The notes under the pieces were generated by a model, which was given only the letters and a program-made list of their open reading frames with translations, made no database searches and was not told where the DNA came from. Shown in pieces: positions 40,201 to 51,911 of a stretch of DNA of 64,000 nt. The DNA comes from Trichoplax adhaerens (lineage: Eukaryota > Placozoa > Uniplacotomia > Trichoplacea > Trichoplacidae), in NCBI RefSeq assembly GCF_000150275.1, contig NW_002060944.1, forward strand, positions 8,828,159 through 8,892,158, written 5' to 3'. Position 1 is the stretch's first letter; every line of letters starts with the position of its first letter. The position numbers and the translations under genes are program-made.

Positions 40201-43200
40201 AAAAAATCATTAGTTATTTTAGTGCTTATATCGTAGTTACAAATTAGGTGATTAAAACGATAAAGAAAAGTAAATATAGATACAAAATTAGGCGATATCA
40301 ACCAAGATCATGAGTTTCTAACAAGAAATAACAATAAATTCACTAATTAAAAGTTACAAAAATTTTTGGATATTACGACTTTGGGGTTTGCCAAATACAT
40401 CCGTTTACCAAGTTTTACGTAATTAAAGTTAATGTCGATGTCATAATATATAGTGTTACCTTTGAATTTGAATGATATAACTTATATCGAAATAATAATT
40501 GCATTTAGCTAAAGTGCATTCTTATTTTCCGTCTATCCAGCTAGTGATTAGTTGAGTATAGCTAATTAGCTATTTCTAACACTTATACAACAATTACCGA
40601 TAGATATCAATTAGAGATAATTTAGTCGACGAACAGAATTAATATGATCTCTAAATATTTTTAGTATAATACAACCTTTGCTAAAGGTAGTAAATTACAA
40701 CCTATTTTGCTATAAAATAGCATCTAATATGTAAATCTCTCTTTGATAACATATTACTAAGTTCAATATTTTTATATTCTGCAGTAATGTAGGTGTTAAT
40801 AGCATATACTCAATTCCTGCGAATACATTTTGCCATACCTATAATTTGTTGCAGTTGTATGTATTATATCTACTCGTATACCTGCTTTTAATTCGAAATT
40901 TTTTGTTACGAAAATTGATGTTACACTTCGATTACTTACGATATTGCCCTTTTTTAACTTATAACTTTATGATTTTAAGTTATTTGTATCGATTATTTTC
41001 AGGTACTTAACGCAGAATTTCATTAGCGATATTTCTAGCGAAACATTCAAATGTCTCTATCGCTTACGAAATCTGTAAGTAGTTTCCTTTGAGGATGTAT
41101 GATCTTGCTATCGGGCATTAGTTGCTTAGCACACAGTATCTGAAATATTTTCTTATTTCACAATATTTGATATTTTATTTAAATTACAGATTTATCAGTA
41201 TCAATTCTATTGAATCTCTTGAAAAGGGCTCGTTCAAGTATTTAAAAAGTTTATCAAATCTGTACGTTTTTAACTACTAGAAACTTCTTAAAATCTTTGG
41301 CAGTCTATCATTATGGTAATGTTTTAACTTAAATTAGTTCAAATGTACCTGGCTAAGTTTTACTTCCGCTACTAGGCACATGAATTCAAACAGCATTTCA
41401 AATATCAGTGTCGGTGCATTTCAGGGTCTTGCATCAGTAACGTATATGTAAGCGTCATATATATATTAAATTACGATATATAAAACGCGCGTATTGATGT
41501 TATTTGCAGATATTAGCCTTAAAGGTAAATGGGAATTTACACGTTTCTAGGGATTTTTCAGATAATCTAATTCCTGAATTATTTCCATTTCGAAATATAA
41601 GCTTGCTATCCACACTGTATGTAAATTTATTTGTTCAAGAAAACACTATCGTTTAGTGTGAATTTATAGGCTAATATCAATTGCAGTTTCCTGTAGCGTA
41701 GCTGATGTGGGTTTTCCACGTAAGTTTAGTAATATATTTGGAAGCTAACTTAGCATAATTCAATTTTAATAAAAATAGTATTCTGGATGAAAACATTGTT
41801 ACATCTATTGAAAATAATGCATTTGAAGGCACAAATCAGCTGCAGAAACTGTTTGTATATAAATACCTAAAAATTAAGTGGCAATACAGATCTTGTATTG
41901 AATTTACTTATGTATTCTTTTAGCTTAATTTAATGTTTTATTTCACACCTATATAGGTCCATAAATACGAATAAAATTTCTGTAATTGACTCTTTTGCTT
42001 TGAAGGATCTAATAAAGCTTAGAGAATTGTAAGTGTGCAATTACCTTTGAGAGGCTCATTATGTTTATCAGTTTATGTTGCCTATTAATTATTTGATCGG
42101 GTAAAGCCTATTCGGGTAAAAAGTCTATATTGTCATTACTTTCCTTGCTGAAGTAAAATATCTGTAACTTTACGAGTTATTATAGCATATGCTTAAATCT
42201 ATCCTAATAGGTAATATATGTTAACCTTAACTTATGTTTTATATCAGTAAAATAGGCCATAATTTGTTGGTTTAGTGCTTTTACGATACGTAAAATAGCT
42301 CAGTTGTGTATTGATATACTTTATGTCGAATTAAATTATCAGATACTTTCGTTATGGCGGATCATTTAGTCTGATATTCATGGAGTACTACTGTATTCTT
42401 CGGTACTAAAATCAATAAGGTTTAATCTGTATTAATCTTGCACATTAGTAAAAATTCTTAAGTATGTGGATTGACCTTATGAATTGCCTAAATTAGAAAA
42501 CTTAGCGGAAATCCTTTAAGAAATTTTTCTGGTTTATTCTTACCTGACAGTATCAACATGACATCTTTGTAAGTGTTAGCAGCTACGCTAATATAGGTAT
42601 GGGCATAGACTTAGTATTTGAATAAATCACACTAATAGATTTGTAACTTGATACCTAGCGAGCTTTCAAGTCTTAATATTCATCAATTCCGCCAGCTAAA
42701 TATAACTGGTACAACAAATATTTTGTAAGTTCAGTTAGAGTACTAATTTGAATCGTCTATCTATTTCTAATGCTATTGAATATGGTAAGGGCAACAAGTT
42801 ATACAATAAGGCTACCGAACAAATTTGGATTTTAATTGCTTTATATTCTGTTGATCTATCGCTAATAACTGATAGCATTTTGTATATATGTTTACGAGTA
42901 ACATAACGAGATTCGTCTATATGAAGATTATAATCTCAATAAATGGTTGAATTTTATCATCAGAGATCTGTCTTCGAATCACATGGATGATCTTACCAGA
43001 TTTCAATTTTGTGATTGTTTAACCTTGTAAGTTTATCATTAGAGATTTATTTCTTTACAATTGCATTTTGAAAGCTAGTAGAACGCTTTAGAACTCTAGC
43101 AGTTCTAGTAATGCTAAATTATTGTCTGAGGAATACATAGTTAAGCCTCAAACTCGACAGGAAAATAAATTCCCTTCAAATTTGAAACAGCTTTCACTTT

Positions 43201-46200
43201 TAGCATTAAGCTAGTTTGAAAGTTTCTTCATTAATACAAGTTATAATACGCTATATTTCAGAAATCTTTCTCAAAACAAATTGGCATATTCTAGAAAGAT
43301 GAATTTTTCGTCGTGGCCATCGTTAACACAACTGTAAGTTACGGTTAAATACTTGTATCTTGCGTAAATGATTTTATTTAATCTGAGTTACTTGCGACGG
43401 AACTCACGGTGTTACTTACAAGGGAATAATATCAGCATTATGCTTTCCTGATTCGGATTTCAGCGATTTATCGAAAAACAGATTTAAAGTCATTGATTGG
43501 CAGACATTTTTAACGCTAAAGTTTCCTCAAAAGTTGAAGATAATGTTTGTATCAAAACTTTTGCATGATTATCATCTCTTAACATGTACAATTGAATGCA
43601 AGGACGGCACTATATACCACACAAACTATTATCGGTACCCCAGTTTCATTGCACTACAGTGAAAGATTGAAAGAATCGCTATCGATTAGTATACTGTTGT
43701 CACGAAAGTTATCTTCGTGGCATATACTTTATTTCTATGTTACGTTCTATATATGTTTGTATCTCAGAAATGTTTTACGGTTTCCTTAATTGTAATCTTA
43801 GTGGTTAACAGTTAATATCCTTAATTTAGGATTACATAGACTAAAATAGTAATTGACAACCAGCTAAACTGGATTATATCTATCACCTCCAAGTTGTTAA
43901 GGTTCAAAGTACAATTCCTAAGTTTATAGGAAATGTCTTAATAGGATAGCTTTATGTGTATCTGTTAAACTAATAATAAGCATTGATTATTTTAATACTG
44001 TTACAGTAAATTTAATACGATTAGACTGTATCTAATCGGTACAGATAGAATCTCTTTAGGATATTAATTTGGTTAATTTCTAATAGACGAGGTGACTTTT
44101 GTAGCTAAACCGATTTTAGGTCCGAAACCTATATAAACGGCGAGTTCGCCAACAATAAATTAGATTGTGATTTTCTATTAAGTCTTGAAGGTCTCCCTAC
44201 GTTGAACCCTATCTGCCTTGGAATACCAATTGTCTGGTATTCCAAATAACTGTAGTAAAGGGTAGAAGTCACTCTCTTAATACTTGTTGCAAGATAGGGT
44301 TAATCCTAATTCCTAACAACTGTATACGCAGTACTTTCCATAGTAAATAACATTTTTAAGGCAAAATTTTGCTTCCGAATTGAGTCTCTAAAAACTGTCA
44401 AAGACAAGCTTTGCCTTTATGGATATGAACATTTTAACGATTTAAGTATTAGAATTAAGTTCTGTGCTACTTAAATACTGTTCTACTGCGTCATTAAAAT
44501 AATTTTTTAAGTAGAGATTTAAGTTTGATTGTCTATTCTAAACGATGCATTCTAAAACGTAATTAAGTGACACTCAATCCTAAAGATCTTACTTAATTAA
44601 CAGTTTGTTATTACTAGACATTGATATGAAACTTACAGTTACGAATTTTTTCTAAAATCAAGTCAAAAGACATGAAAAGTACTCTTATCTCCGTAATCTT
44701 ACTAGGAATCTATCTGAAAATCTCTTGCAATTGATCCATGCAAGAACATTCTCAACAATGCCGACTTTGGAACGGTTGTAAGTAGCTTTATCCTATAGTA
44801 TATATTACAATAAAATTAGAATTTTAATTTATTGTATTTTACGAATCTTCTCGATAAAGATAAATATATAATATTTTACCGAAAACGCCTTCAAAATATT
44901 TTTTTGATCAAAACTTATATTAATCTCTCGTAAAGGTATTGTCAATCAAATGAATTGAAGGAATTGAGTTTCCTAAGATCTTTGTCAGGTCTTAAATACC
45001 TGTATGTAAAACATTAGGCTAATAAGTACATATTAAGGCCATTATCTATATTATGTAAAAATATTTTATACGTGTGGTGTGTGCCTATAGTAGTACATAG
45101 TCCGATATACGAGTACAGAAAGTGAGGATTTGTAAAAATCATAAATAAGGCACGTGAACATAATACGAACGACGAGTGCACTGCATATCTTTAGAGGGCG
45201 TATTTACAAACGTTCGAGTACGCTTATTCACGTTATAAATTCATGATGAGCGATAAAAAATTGCCACAAGCTAAATTTTTCAGCAGAATAGTAATACCAA
45301 TTCTAGTGTTTTATAGATACTGTATAAGATTTTTAAAAATGGCTCAAATGCTAACATTTACTTACTGTAATCAAAGCTCTCTAGTTGATAACGAAATTAT
45401 TACATTGAATAAAGAAGACTTCGCCAATTTAACGCAACTTGAAGAATTGTAAGCTATGCTTGTAAATTTCAAACATTGTAAATGCAATTGATTTTAAAAT
45501 ATGAAAAGGGAATATGTGAATTTGCCGAGTAAATATATAATTATCGCGCAACGACATGATATTTTCTAGCCTATTTCTCTTCAGGTTTTGAATACTGTGA
45601 TATTCTTATTCTATAAAAAACTCTGCATAATAGTACAAAAGATTTACTTCCGGCCAGCTGATGCCAAAATATCAGCACAAATTACTAATTCATATACATA
45701 ACAGGATATTACGGTAGTATTTTACCGTGTATGATTTTCTTAGATTTTTAGACAAAAATTTTATTAAAGCTATGACCAATGACTACTTTACAAACACTAG
45801 GCTGCAAGTGCTGTAAGTGCTTTTCACTTCTACAATTAGATTTGCAATAGATAAATTATGCAATCCAATGTACGTAGACTATATTGAATTCTATAAATAA
45901 AATTTACTATATGCTGCTGCCACAGATCACTAGCGAAGAATGATATTCACACAATAACGAATGCTTTCCATGGTTTGTCGTCTCTCAAAACCCTGTAAGT
46001 GGCAATTTGCATAATAGGAATTTTCTATCTAGTAAACCAAGCTGAGATAAAAAGAATGTTTATAAACCCCAATAGATTGTAAGTTAATAAATTGCAGCAC
46101 TCCAAAGGGTCAGTGTTGGTTTGCAAGCTGGCTTTGATAGCCTGTGTAGATATATTGAATAATGGAATACTTAGGCTAGCAAGGTCACTAAACAGAATAT

Positions 46201-49200
46201 TCTTATTCTGTTGTCCCGGTTAGAGGTAGTAATCAATTTACAAATATTCCCTTCTATATGAGAATAAACAGCGGATAATTAATTGATATTGTAACCCAAA
46301 GATAATTCGTCCAAAATCTTTATCGAGCTTTAATATTTAAACGTAATATAATTCTAATAGGTATAGGGTATTAAATATAAATACTTTAGAGAGCATAGTA
46401 GAGCTCGTGCATTATTTAATATATGCGTACTTAATCTAATGACCCTATAATAGTCTAAAAGATATTTTATATTATTTCTGATGCTATGTCAATGACATAA
46501 GCAGATCATTAATCAGTTCCTTTTAATTGATTTCTTCTATTCTTAATTGTAATTCCGCTGAAAGAAATTTGGATAGCAACAAAATAGATAATTTGACTGG
46601 AATATTTGTAGAAAGACTTTCAAATTTAACTGAACTGTAAGATATTAATCTTTGGCGTACATTTGCTTACGTGTTCTCAACATTAATTCGTCATATTGAA
46701 AACTGTATCAAATATGGAGCGAATTTTGGTTTCAAATAAAGTTGAATAAGATAGACTTTACAGTTGACTGCATATTATTCAACCTGTAGTTTGAATTAAC
46801 ATTTATTCAGATCAATGCAGCATAACTTGATCGGATCATTAGAAGGGAATTCATTAAGAAATTTAATTTCCATGACGCACTTGTAAGTGTTTGCTTTGAA
46901 ATTCAGTAGGCTTAATCAGTCGAATTTGATGAGCTTGATAAGTCATTTCGTAAATGCATAGAGAATTTGTAAAGCTACTAAAACCATCGTAGTCTGAGCT
47001 TCAGTACAATTGGAATAATTTTATCATTAACTTTTTGATTTAATTTTCAGGAATTTTTACGGAAATAAGTTGTCTTCAATTAGTAATCTAATGTATTGGA
47101 ATTTTGTGAGATTGTATGCTGGGAAGAATATTTTTGTGTTCAATATTTTATTAGTATTTTAATAATCATATATCATTTAAAACTCATAAAACAATTTTAA
47201 AAGTTGATATAAGGAACCACTAGCCATGTAGTATCAACAACCGAGCCAAATAGATTGAGAAAAATGATTAATTGATAATTTGATTAATTATTAGATCTGT
47301 CGGAAATAATAAGCTAAATACTTTATCATGTTCTGAACTACCCTACAACACCTACGAATTGTAAGCTTTTTCCGTAAATTTAAATTTTGTAGCCTAAAAT
47401 TCCGTTAGCCGGCTTTTTCCTTAAGCTTGAATCAGTATTGTTGCGAATAATTTTACTACTTCATTGCAGAGATCTGAGCAAGAATAATATATCTAAGATT
47501 GACTCAAATTGTAAACATATCTTAGGCCAAATTGCTATACTGTAAGCATTGAACATTTTATGTTGTTCAATTTTTTTGAGATAAACGCGAGCGAATAAAC
47601 TGCGAGCATAATGACCGTTATATTTTAATTTCAGGGATCTTAGCTGTAATCAATTAGTAAGCAATGGCATTAACATTCAGAAAGATATTTTGGAAAAACT
47701 ACATTTTGTAGTGTCATTGTAGGTTGCATTTCGAGTTATTAGAATTAATTCAAAATAGTTAGAATTCCTTTCTTATAAGACATCATTTATATAAATAGGT
47801 TCCTAGCAAGCTATAAGATGCTATTTTTAAATTTTGAGCTACAAATTTAACTTGCATTTTAATTTGATTATTCCAATTCAGGAAATTAGCAGGTAACAAC
47901 ATCGCAGAGCTACAAAATCCAATTAGACATTTCAATTTGTTGAATCTGTAAGTAAGATTATGCTGAAAATGCAGGTACATCCAATATCTCAGTGATAATA
48001 AAGGATTTTCAAGAACCTGTATTAGTAATTTAAAAATCTTACACTAAAAAAGGGAATATCTGAAATCATGATTACTGAACATCTTTCATAGCACCTTGTC
48101 ACAAAACAGCTTTGCAACAAGATAACGCAATATACGATCAATAAGTCAATTCCTTGAACCACGTATCAAGGAACGATATCTGCACTATCACAAACACTTT
48201 TGCTCTACTAGCAGACTACACAAAGACTTAAACGCCTCGTATTTTACGTTAAACACTAAGTTGGACAATTCTTCTTTATTTCACGATATACTGCATTTAT
48301 ATACTATTCCTCAATAGTTCATGAGTCATAGTTAATACAATTAACATTAGAATCATTTACTGAATTAGATATTAATTTTAGCTACTGCTCCCTTAATGCA
48401 GACAACAGTATTTACGAACATAGACATGTAATGACTAATACAGAATAGTCAGATTACGATATGTCCTATCACGGAACATTTCTATGATAATTTACAGTCT
48501 ACCATAAGTAAATTACAATCACAATGATTCGAACTGTAAGCAGATGATTTGCATTCCCTATTATAACTATTATAATTTCAGTATGTGTATAAGTGTCACT
48601 GTCATAAAAAGTCAGTGCTATATTAAAATACAGTATATCCAAATTAGAAGTTAACTAAATAAGGATAGTCTAACAGAATTATCCTAACATAGTTATTTCT
48701 ACTGTAATACAGTATTTAACACTGTAACACACCTGTTAATTTATTTTCCGCGCTATGCTATTTAGTACCAACTCATAAAGTATGCCAACTTAATCTTTAA
48801 CCCTACAGAGATATTAGTAGTAACCCAATTACGCTCTCAAAAATCGTTGGCAAGATTGATATAATCGTAAAGTCTTATTTGCAAACCATGTAAGTAAACT
48901 ACTTTCGCATACCTTAAATCTGTAAAAATTATTACTACTTTATTTAAATGTAACAAGTGCAGTACTTTGATAACCTTAATCAATAATAAATAGAAGTTTG
49001 TAAAACTTGTTTTATAGCTGCATAACACTATTTTATTTTCAAATATGGCAAACTTAATCTAATTATATTATTATATGATGGGCATTAGCATTGCTAGTAA
49101 TTGTCTAATATCAGATATTTATGGGATTGGCTTCCACTTCTTTACCCAATTAAGCACACTGTAAGTTTTATGAACAGTTGCCATGTTATACACATACTTA

Positions 49201-51911
49201 AAAACTAAAATGCATTAAAATATTTATTCATTTGTTTAATACTCTTTATTTTTTCTAAGGTTTATTTTGAACATTTTTGTAGAGTAATTAATGATAATAA
49301 CCTAGAATATCTAGATATGTCTTCCTTCAGAAAAGAATCTTCAAAGCTGATGGAACTGTAAGTAAAGATCACTATTAGACTGATTAAAAGTCTATCTTTT
49401 TATAGCAAGCTTAAGATTTTAATTTTGAATTATGACAATACTTTCAATACTGTCCTTAGACAAATTGCTGGAAACAATTTGCAAACATTGAAATTTTCAT
49501 CGAAAACTCGCTTCATTCAATTAAAATTTTTGTGAGTGAAGACATATATCAATTTAAAAAATATTTATTTTTACGACTTCCTAGATTTTCTAAATACTTA
49601 ATATAAGTAATATTTGCTGTGTTTTAACACAATGCTTAATAATTATGACAATGATGTCATTAACAAATGTTTTGTTATTATAAAAGAAACCTTTCTACTA
49701 ATAAATTATCCGACGTCTGTAAGGAAAGCTTAGCTTTTCATTTTGCCAAAATTGAAAGACTGTAAGTTATGAGTTCTCTTATCACAAGATTAAAACATTA
49801 CTAATGTCACGTTAGGAGATGTATATAGATACATTTGCTTTAATGAAGATATTTATTTCTGATATTGATGTACATATATAGCTTTTTTGATTAAATGGCA
49901 ATCTTCTAAAGTCGTTAAGCACAGTATCTTTCAGAATTAGTACATTTGTAGTTACTAAAATATCATTTTAACACATTTCTATTTGTAAGTTCTAGCTACA
50001 GACAGTTATAAATTTTTCATTAGATAGAAATTCTATGACTAATAAATTATTTGTAATTTCAGAGATCTTAGCCGTAATAACATTAACGTACTTGAAGAAA
50101 GATGCTTTAGAGGCCTTTTGCAGCTGAGAACATTGTAAGTATTCCAATCAAAAATTAAAAAATTTAATTATCGATTTAATATCTCTATAGATTTTGCAAT
50201 ATTGTTTACAAAATATTTGAGAATGAAACTTGCACAGGTTTGCATATTAAAATAATGAAATGGATAGTGATGTAATAAAATCACTAATATGTCCGGTGAC
50301 GCTAACCAAACTTGAATATGCTGATTGTAGCCCTTTAAAATTAGCTTCATGATCGATTCCTAATGCTTTAGTGTTAAATGAAAGAACGAAAGTCTCTACT
50401 AGCTTACCTGTTGAAGTAGTTTAATAACTTAGCTGGAACTATTTGTCCATTTAATATAAGTAATATTTACATGGGCTATTTAATTTTTCTAAATCTTTTT
50501 AGATTTTTACAAGGAAATACGCTTGGGTATATAAGTGCAATATCTTTCTACGGACCGCCTAGGTTAACAACAATGTAAGTTGATAATATACTGTACCTAG
50601 CATTAAGCATATTCTGCTGTGATATGACAATATTTGAATAAAAGTGCATTTAATCAGTAACCTGGGATACATTTACTATATACCTTTGAATGTGTAATAT
50701 GAAATAATTAAAACTAAGTTCCTTATGCTAGATCACTTCTTCAATAAACTACTTGTTGATATGGTTTACATAACATTTTTCTGATCATTCTTAGCGATAT
50801 TAAAGGCTGTAATATTCTTTGTTCTAGTTTATCAGATCGAGATTATTTATGCTGTATAGTTCCCTCTAAGGTTAAGACATGTTCTCCTGATATGCATTCA
50901 ACAGTTCTCAACTCTTGTGAACGTCTTCTATCACATGTTTCACTGGAGTCATTTATTTGGATTATTGGTCTTTTAGCTCTAATTGGGAACATACTAGTTC
51001 TAATTCAAAATTACTCAGTAGTACAACAGAAGAAAAATCCTGTTCCCATGTACCTAATTAATAATTTAGCCACTTCTGATCTTTTAATGGCAGTCTATTT
51101 ACTGATTATCGCCATTGCTGATATAAATTTTACTGGCAATGAATACGGACCACATTCTGAATTATGGTTATCTCATCCGATGTGTCTAATAGCTTGCTTT
51201 TTAATTTCATTGTCAAGTATAACTACGTTCTTAGTTATGATGATTATTTGTGTGGACAGATATATTTGTATAGTCTTCCCTTTTACTTCCAAGAAAGTTG
51301 GTACGAAAAACGCGAAAATCGCTGTTGGTATTATGTGGATGTTTGGTATTATTTTTTCCGCAGTACCTACCTTATTTAGCATACAACAACCAGGCTATCT
51401 GCGATTATACACATATAGTAGTATATGTGTTCCGAATAATTATCAAAACTTTTATTATAGAATGTGGATGATATCACGTTTACTCATTACCGTGATAGGT
51501 TGGATCAGCATGTTTATATTATATATTCAAATTTTTATTACCGCCAATATCAGTGCTAAAGGAATACGCAAATCGACCACTACTAAGAATAAAATGCTCG
51601 CAATCCGTTTGTTATTAATTATGCTAACAGATGCAATTTGCTGGATTCCTTATTATTACGTTAACGTAGCAGGGTATTTGACAAGCGGTAAGGTTGATCC
51701 AATTACATTGCAATTTATCTCTATCTTAACACTGCCGATCAACGCTGCAGTGAATCCTTTTTTATACACTGTCACCAACATCGACACCTTGAAGAGATTA
51801 TTTCGTAGAAATTCCAGGAAAGGCACTCTACAAGCACAGGTACACCTTCCTACAAGGACGACTATTACGTTTATTAATCAACAGCAACGTTCAGGAGGTG
51901 TTACAGTTTAA
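33800..51911 (+). CDS. LRR-ectodomain G-protein-coupled receptor (type C LGR / relaxin-receptor-like), about 49 exons
   Basis: The gene encodes a signal peptide, LRRNT cap, a very long LRR ectodomain, a hinge and a rhodopsin-family 7TM domain. LGRs bind peptide or glycoprotein ligands through the LRR horseshoe and signal through G proteins at the plasma membrane. All internal LRR exons begin with one base and end with two (phase 2), and lengths are multiples of three (63-84 nt, 32 of 46 exactly 72 nt). I found 27 LRR exons before 43545 and 19 from 44706 onwards. Known LGRs have roughly 10-18 LRRs, so 46 would be exceptional. Two genes, or alternative splicing choosing among cassettes, are real alternatives. 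However, no second signal peptide or LRRNT was seen between the two blocks. No LDLa module, common in type C LGRs, was seen. Confidence 0.8.
35379..43544 (+). CDS. LRR cassette block 1 of the LRR-GPCR (27 exons)
   Basis: Exon starts (72 nt unless noted): 35379, 35570, 35810, 37158, 37309, 37872, 38053, 38400, 38600, 38869, 39070, 39369, 39707, 39909, 40096, 40785, 41004, 41190, 41376, 41551 (66), 41779, 41957, 42497, 42659 (66), 42964 (63), 43262, 43464 (81). Each encodes one repeat of the form xLxxNxIxxIxxxxFxxLxxLxxL and ends within the last Leu/Met codon at the donor. About a dozen carry a cysteine just after the conserved Phe (TFACL, SFNCL, TFCHT and similar). Most donors are GTAAGT or GTATGT; exons 41779 and 43464 use GTTTGT. 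Read through its donor, exon 43464 would stop at 43660-43662, giving a soluble LRR protein if the intron is retained. Confidence 0.85.
36198..36831 (+). repeat. Dispersed ~635-bp repeat, copy 1 (MITE-like)
   Basis: The sequence closely matches 48096-48731 over its full length, in the same orientation, with many point changes and small indels. Conserved blocks include ACAAAACGGCTCTTCGACAA / ACAAAACAGCTTTGCAACAA near the start and CGTATTTTACGTTAAACACT in the first third. Ends are TGTTACA... and ...TGTAACA, so short terminal inverted repeats are possible. No open frame is shared between the copies, so it looks non-autonomous. It sits in the intron between LRR exons 35810 and 37158. Confidence 0.85.
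44120..44249 (+). pseudogene. Candidate LRR-like terminal or decayed exon
   Basis: Behind an acceptor (CGATTTTAG) a phase-2 frame reads 42 residues and stops at TAA 44247-44249. The middle, FANNKLDCDFLLSLEGL, looks like an LRR start passing into an LRRCT-type cysteine cap with a second cysteine (PIC). If used, it would end a soluble LRR protein between the two cassette blocks. No good phase-2 donor is present. It may equally be a decayed cassette. Confidence 0.3.
44706..50574 (+). CDS. LRR cassette block 2 of the LRR-GPCR (19 exons)
   Basis: Exon starts (72 nt unless noted): 44706, 44936 (66), 45377, 45744 (69), 45926 (69), 46565, 46811, 47051 (63), 47295 (66), 47470, 47635 (84), 47882 (66), 48821 (69), 49089, 49283 (75), 49460, 49687 (75), 50063, 50503. 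All are phase 2 and most end at GTAAGT-like donors. Lengths vary more than in block 1 and the Phe-Cys signature is mostly absent, so the two blocks differ in origin or constraint. The first exon of this block is 1.16 kb after the last exon of block 1. These repeats lead directly in frame into the hinge and 7TM exon. Confidence 0.82.
48096..48731 (+). repeat. Dispersed ~635-bp repeat, copy 2 (MITE-like)
   Basis: Second copy of the element at 36198-36831, in the same orientation, lying in the intron between LRR exons 47882 and 48821. It starts TTGTCACAAAACAG and ends CACTGTAACAC, supporting short TGTYACA-type inverted ends. Both copies are in introns of the same gene, so either both inserted independently or an LRR-containing segment was duplicated together with the repeat. 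The flanking exons are not close copies, which favours independent insertion. Confidence 0.85.
49896..49951 (+). pseudogene. Decayed LRR cassette without acceptor
   Basis: A frame reading LNGNLLKSLSTVSFRIST ends at a GT (GTAGTT) in the phase used by the live cassettes, and the pattern LxxN-L-L-F fits the family. The 5' end lacks an AG acceptor in the right place and has a stop just upstream. It lies between live exons 49687 and 50063. Confidence 0.35.
50237..50311 (+). pseudogene. Decayed LRR cassette with in-frame TAA and lost donor
   Basis: Behind a good acceptor (TGCACAG, AG at 50235-50236) the phase-2 frame reads FAY, then TAA, then NNEMDSDVIKSL and LTKLEY, exactly the LRR spacing of the live exons. 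The expected donor after LEY is missing. A stop and a lost donor in an otherwise aligned cassette mark it as dead. Splicing simply skips it, because neighbours share the same phase. Confidence 0.5.
50795..51911 (+). CDS. Hinge and seven-transmembrane exon of the LRR-GPCR
   Basis: This single exon starts in phase 2 and ends at TAA 51909-51911. The hinge carries a cysteine cluster (YLCC, TCS) and a CERLL segment just before TM1, as in LGRs. TM1 has GN (LLALIGN). TM2 has NLATSDLLMAVYLLI, a strong LGR signature. TM3 ends CVDRYICIVFPF (DRY class). TM6 has TDAICWIPYYY, typical of type C (relaxin-receptor-like) LGRs, and TM7 has NPFLY. The C-terminal tail is about 40 residues, basic after TM7 and then glutamine-rich. 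Lack of introns across the 7TM domain contrasts with the heavily split ectodomain and is usual for LGRs. Confidence 0.95.

Noticed and set aside
43464-43662. Terminal exon of a separate soluble LRR gene
   Set aside because: A GTTTGT donor at 43545 restores an ordinary LRR cassette in the right phase, so a normal cassette is the simpler reading. The read-through form is kept only as a possible isoform.
45243-45452. 69-codon frame as an independent small gene
   Set aside because: Only its last 24 codons matter, and they form the LRR cassette 45377-45448; the upstream part is intron.
46020-46085. Exon-like segment with acceptor and GTAAGT donor between LRR exons 45926 and 46565
   Set aside because: In the family phase it hits a stop at once, and it has no LRR spacing.
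51164-51382. Overlapping frames within the 7TM exon on both strands
   Set aside because: Shadows of the strongly supported GPCR frame.
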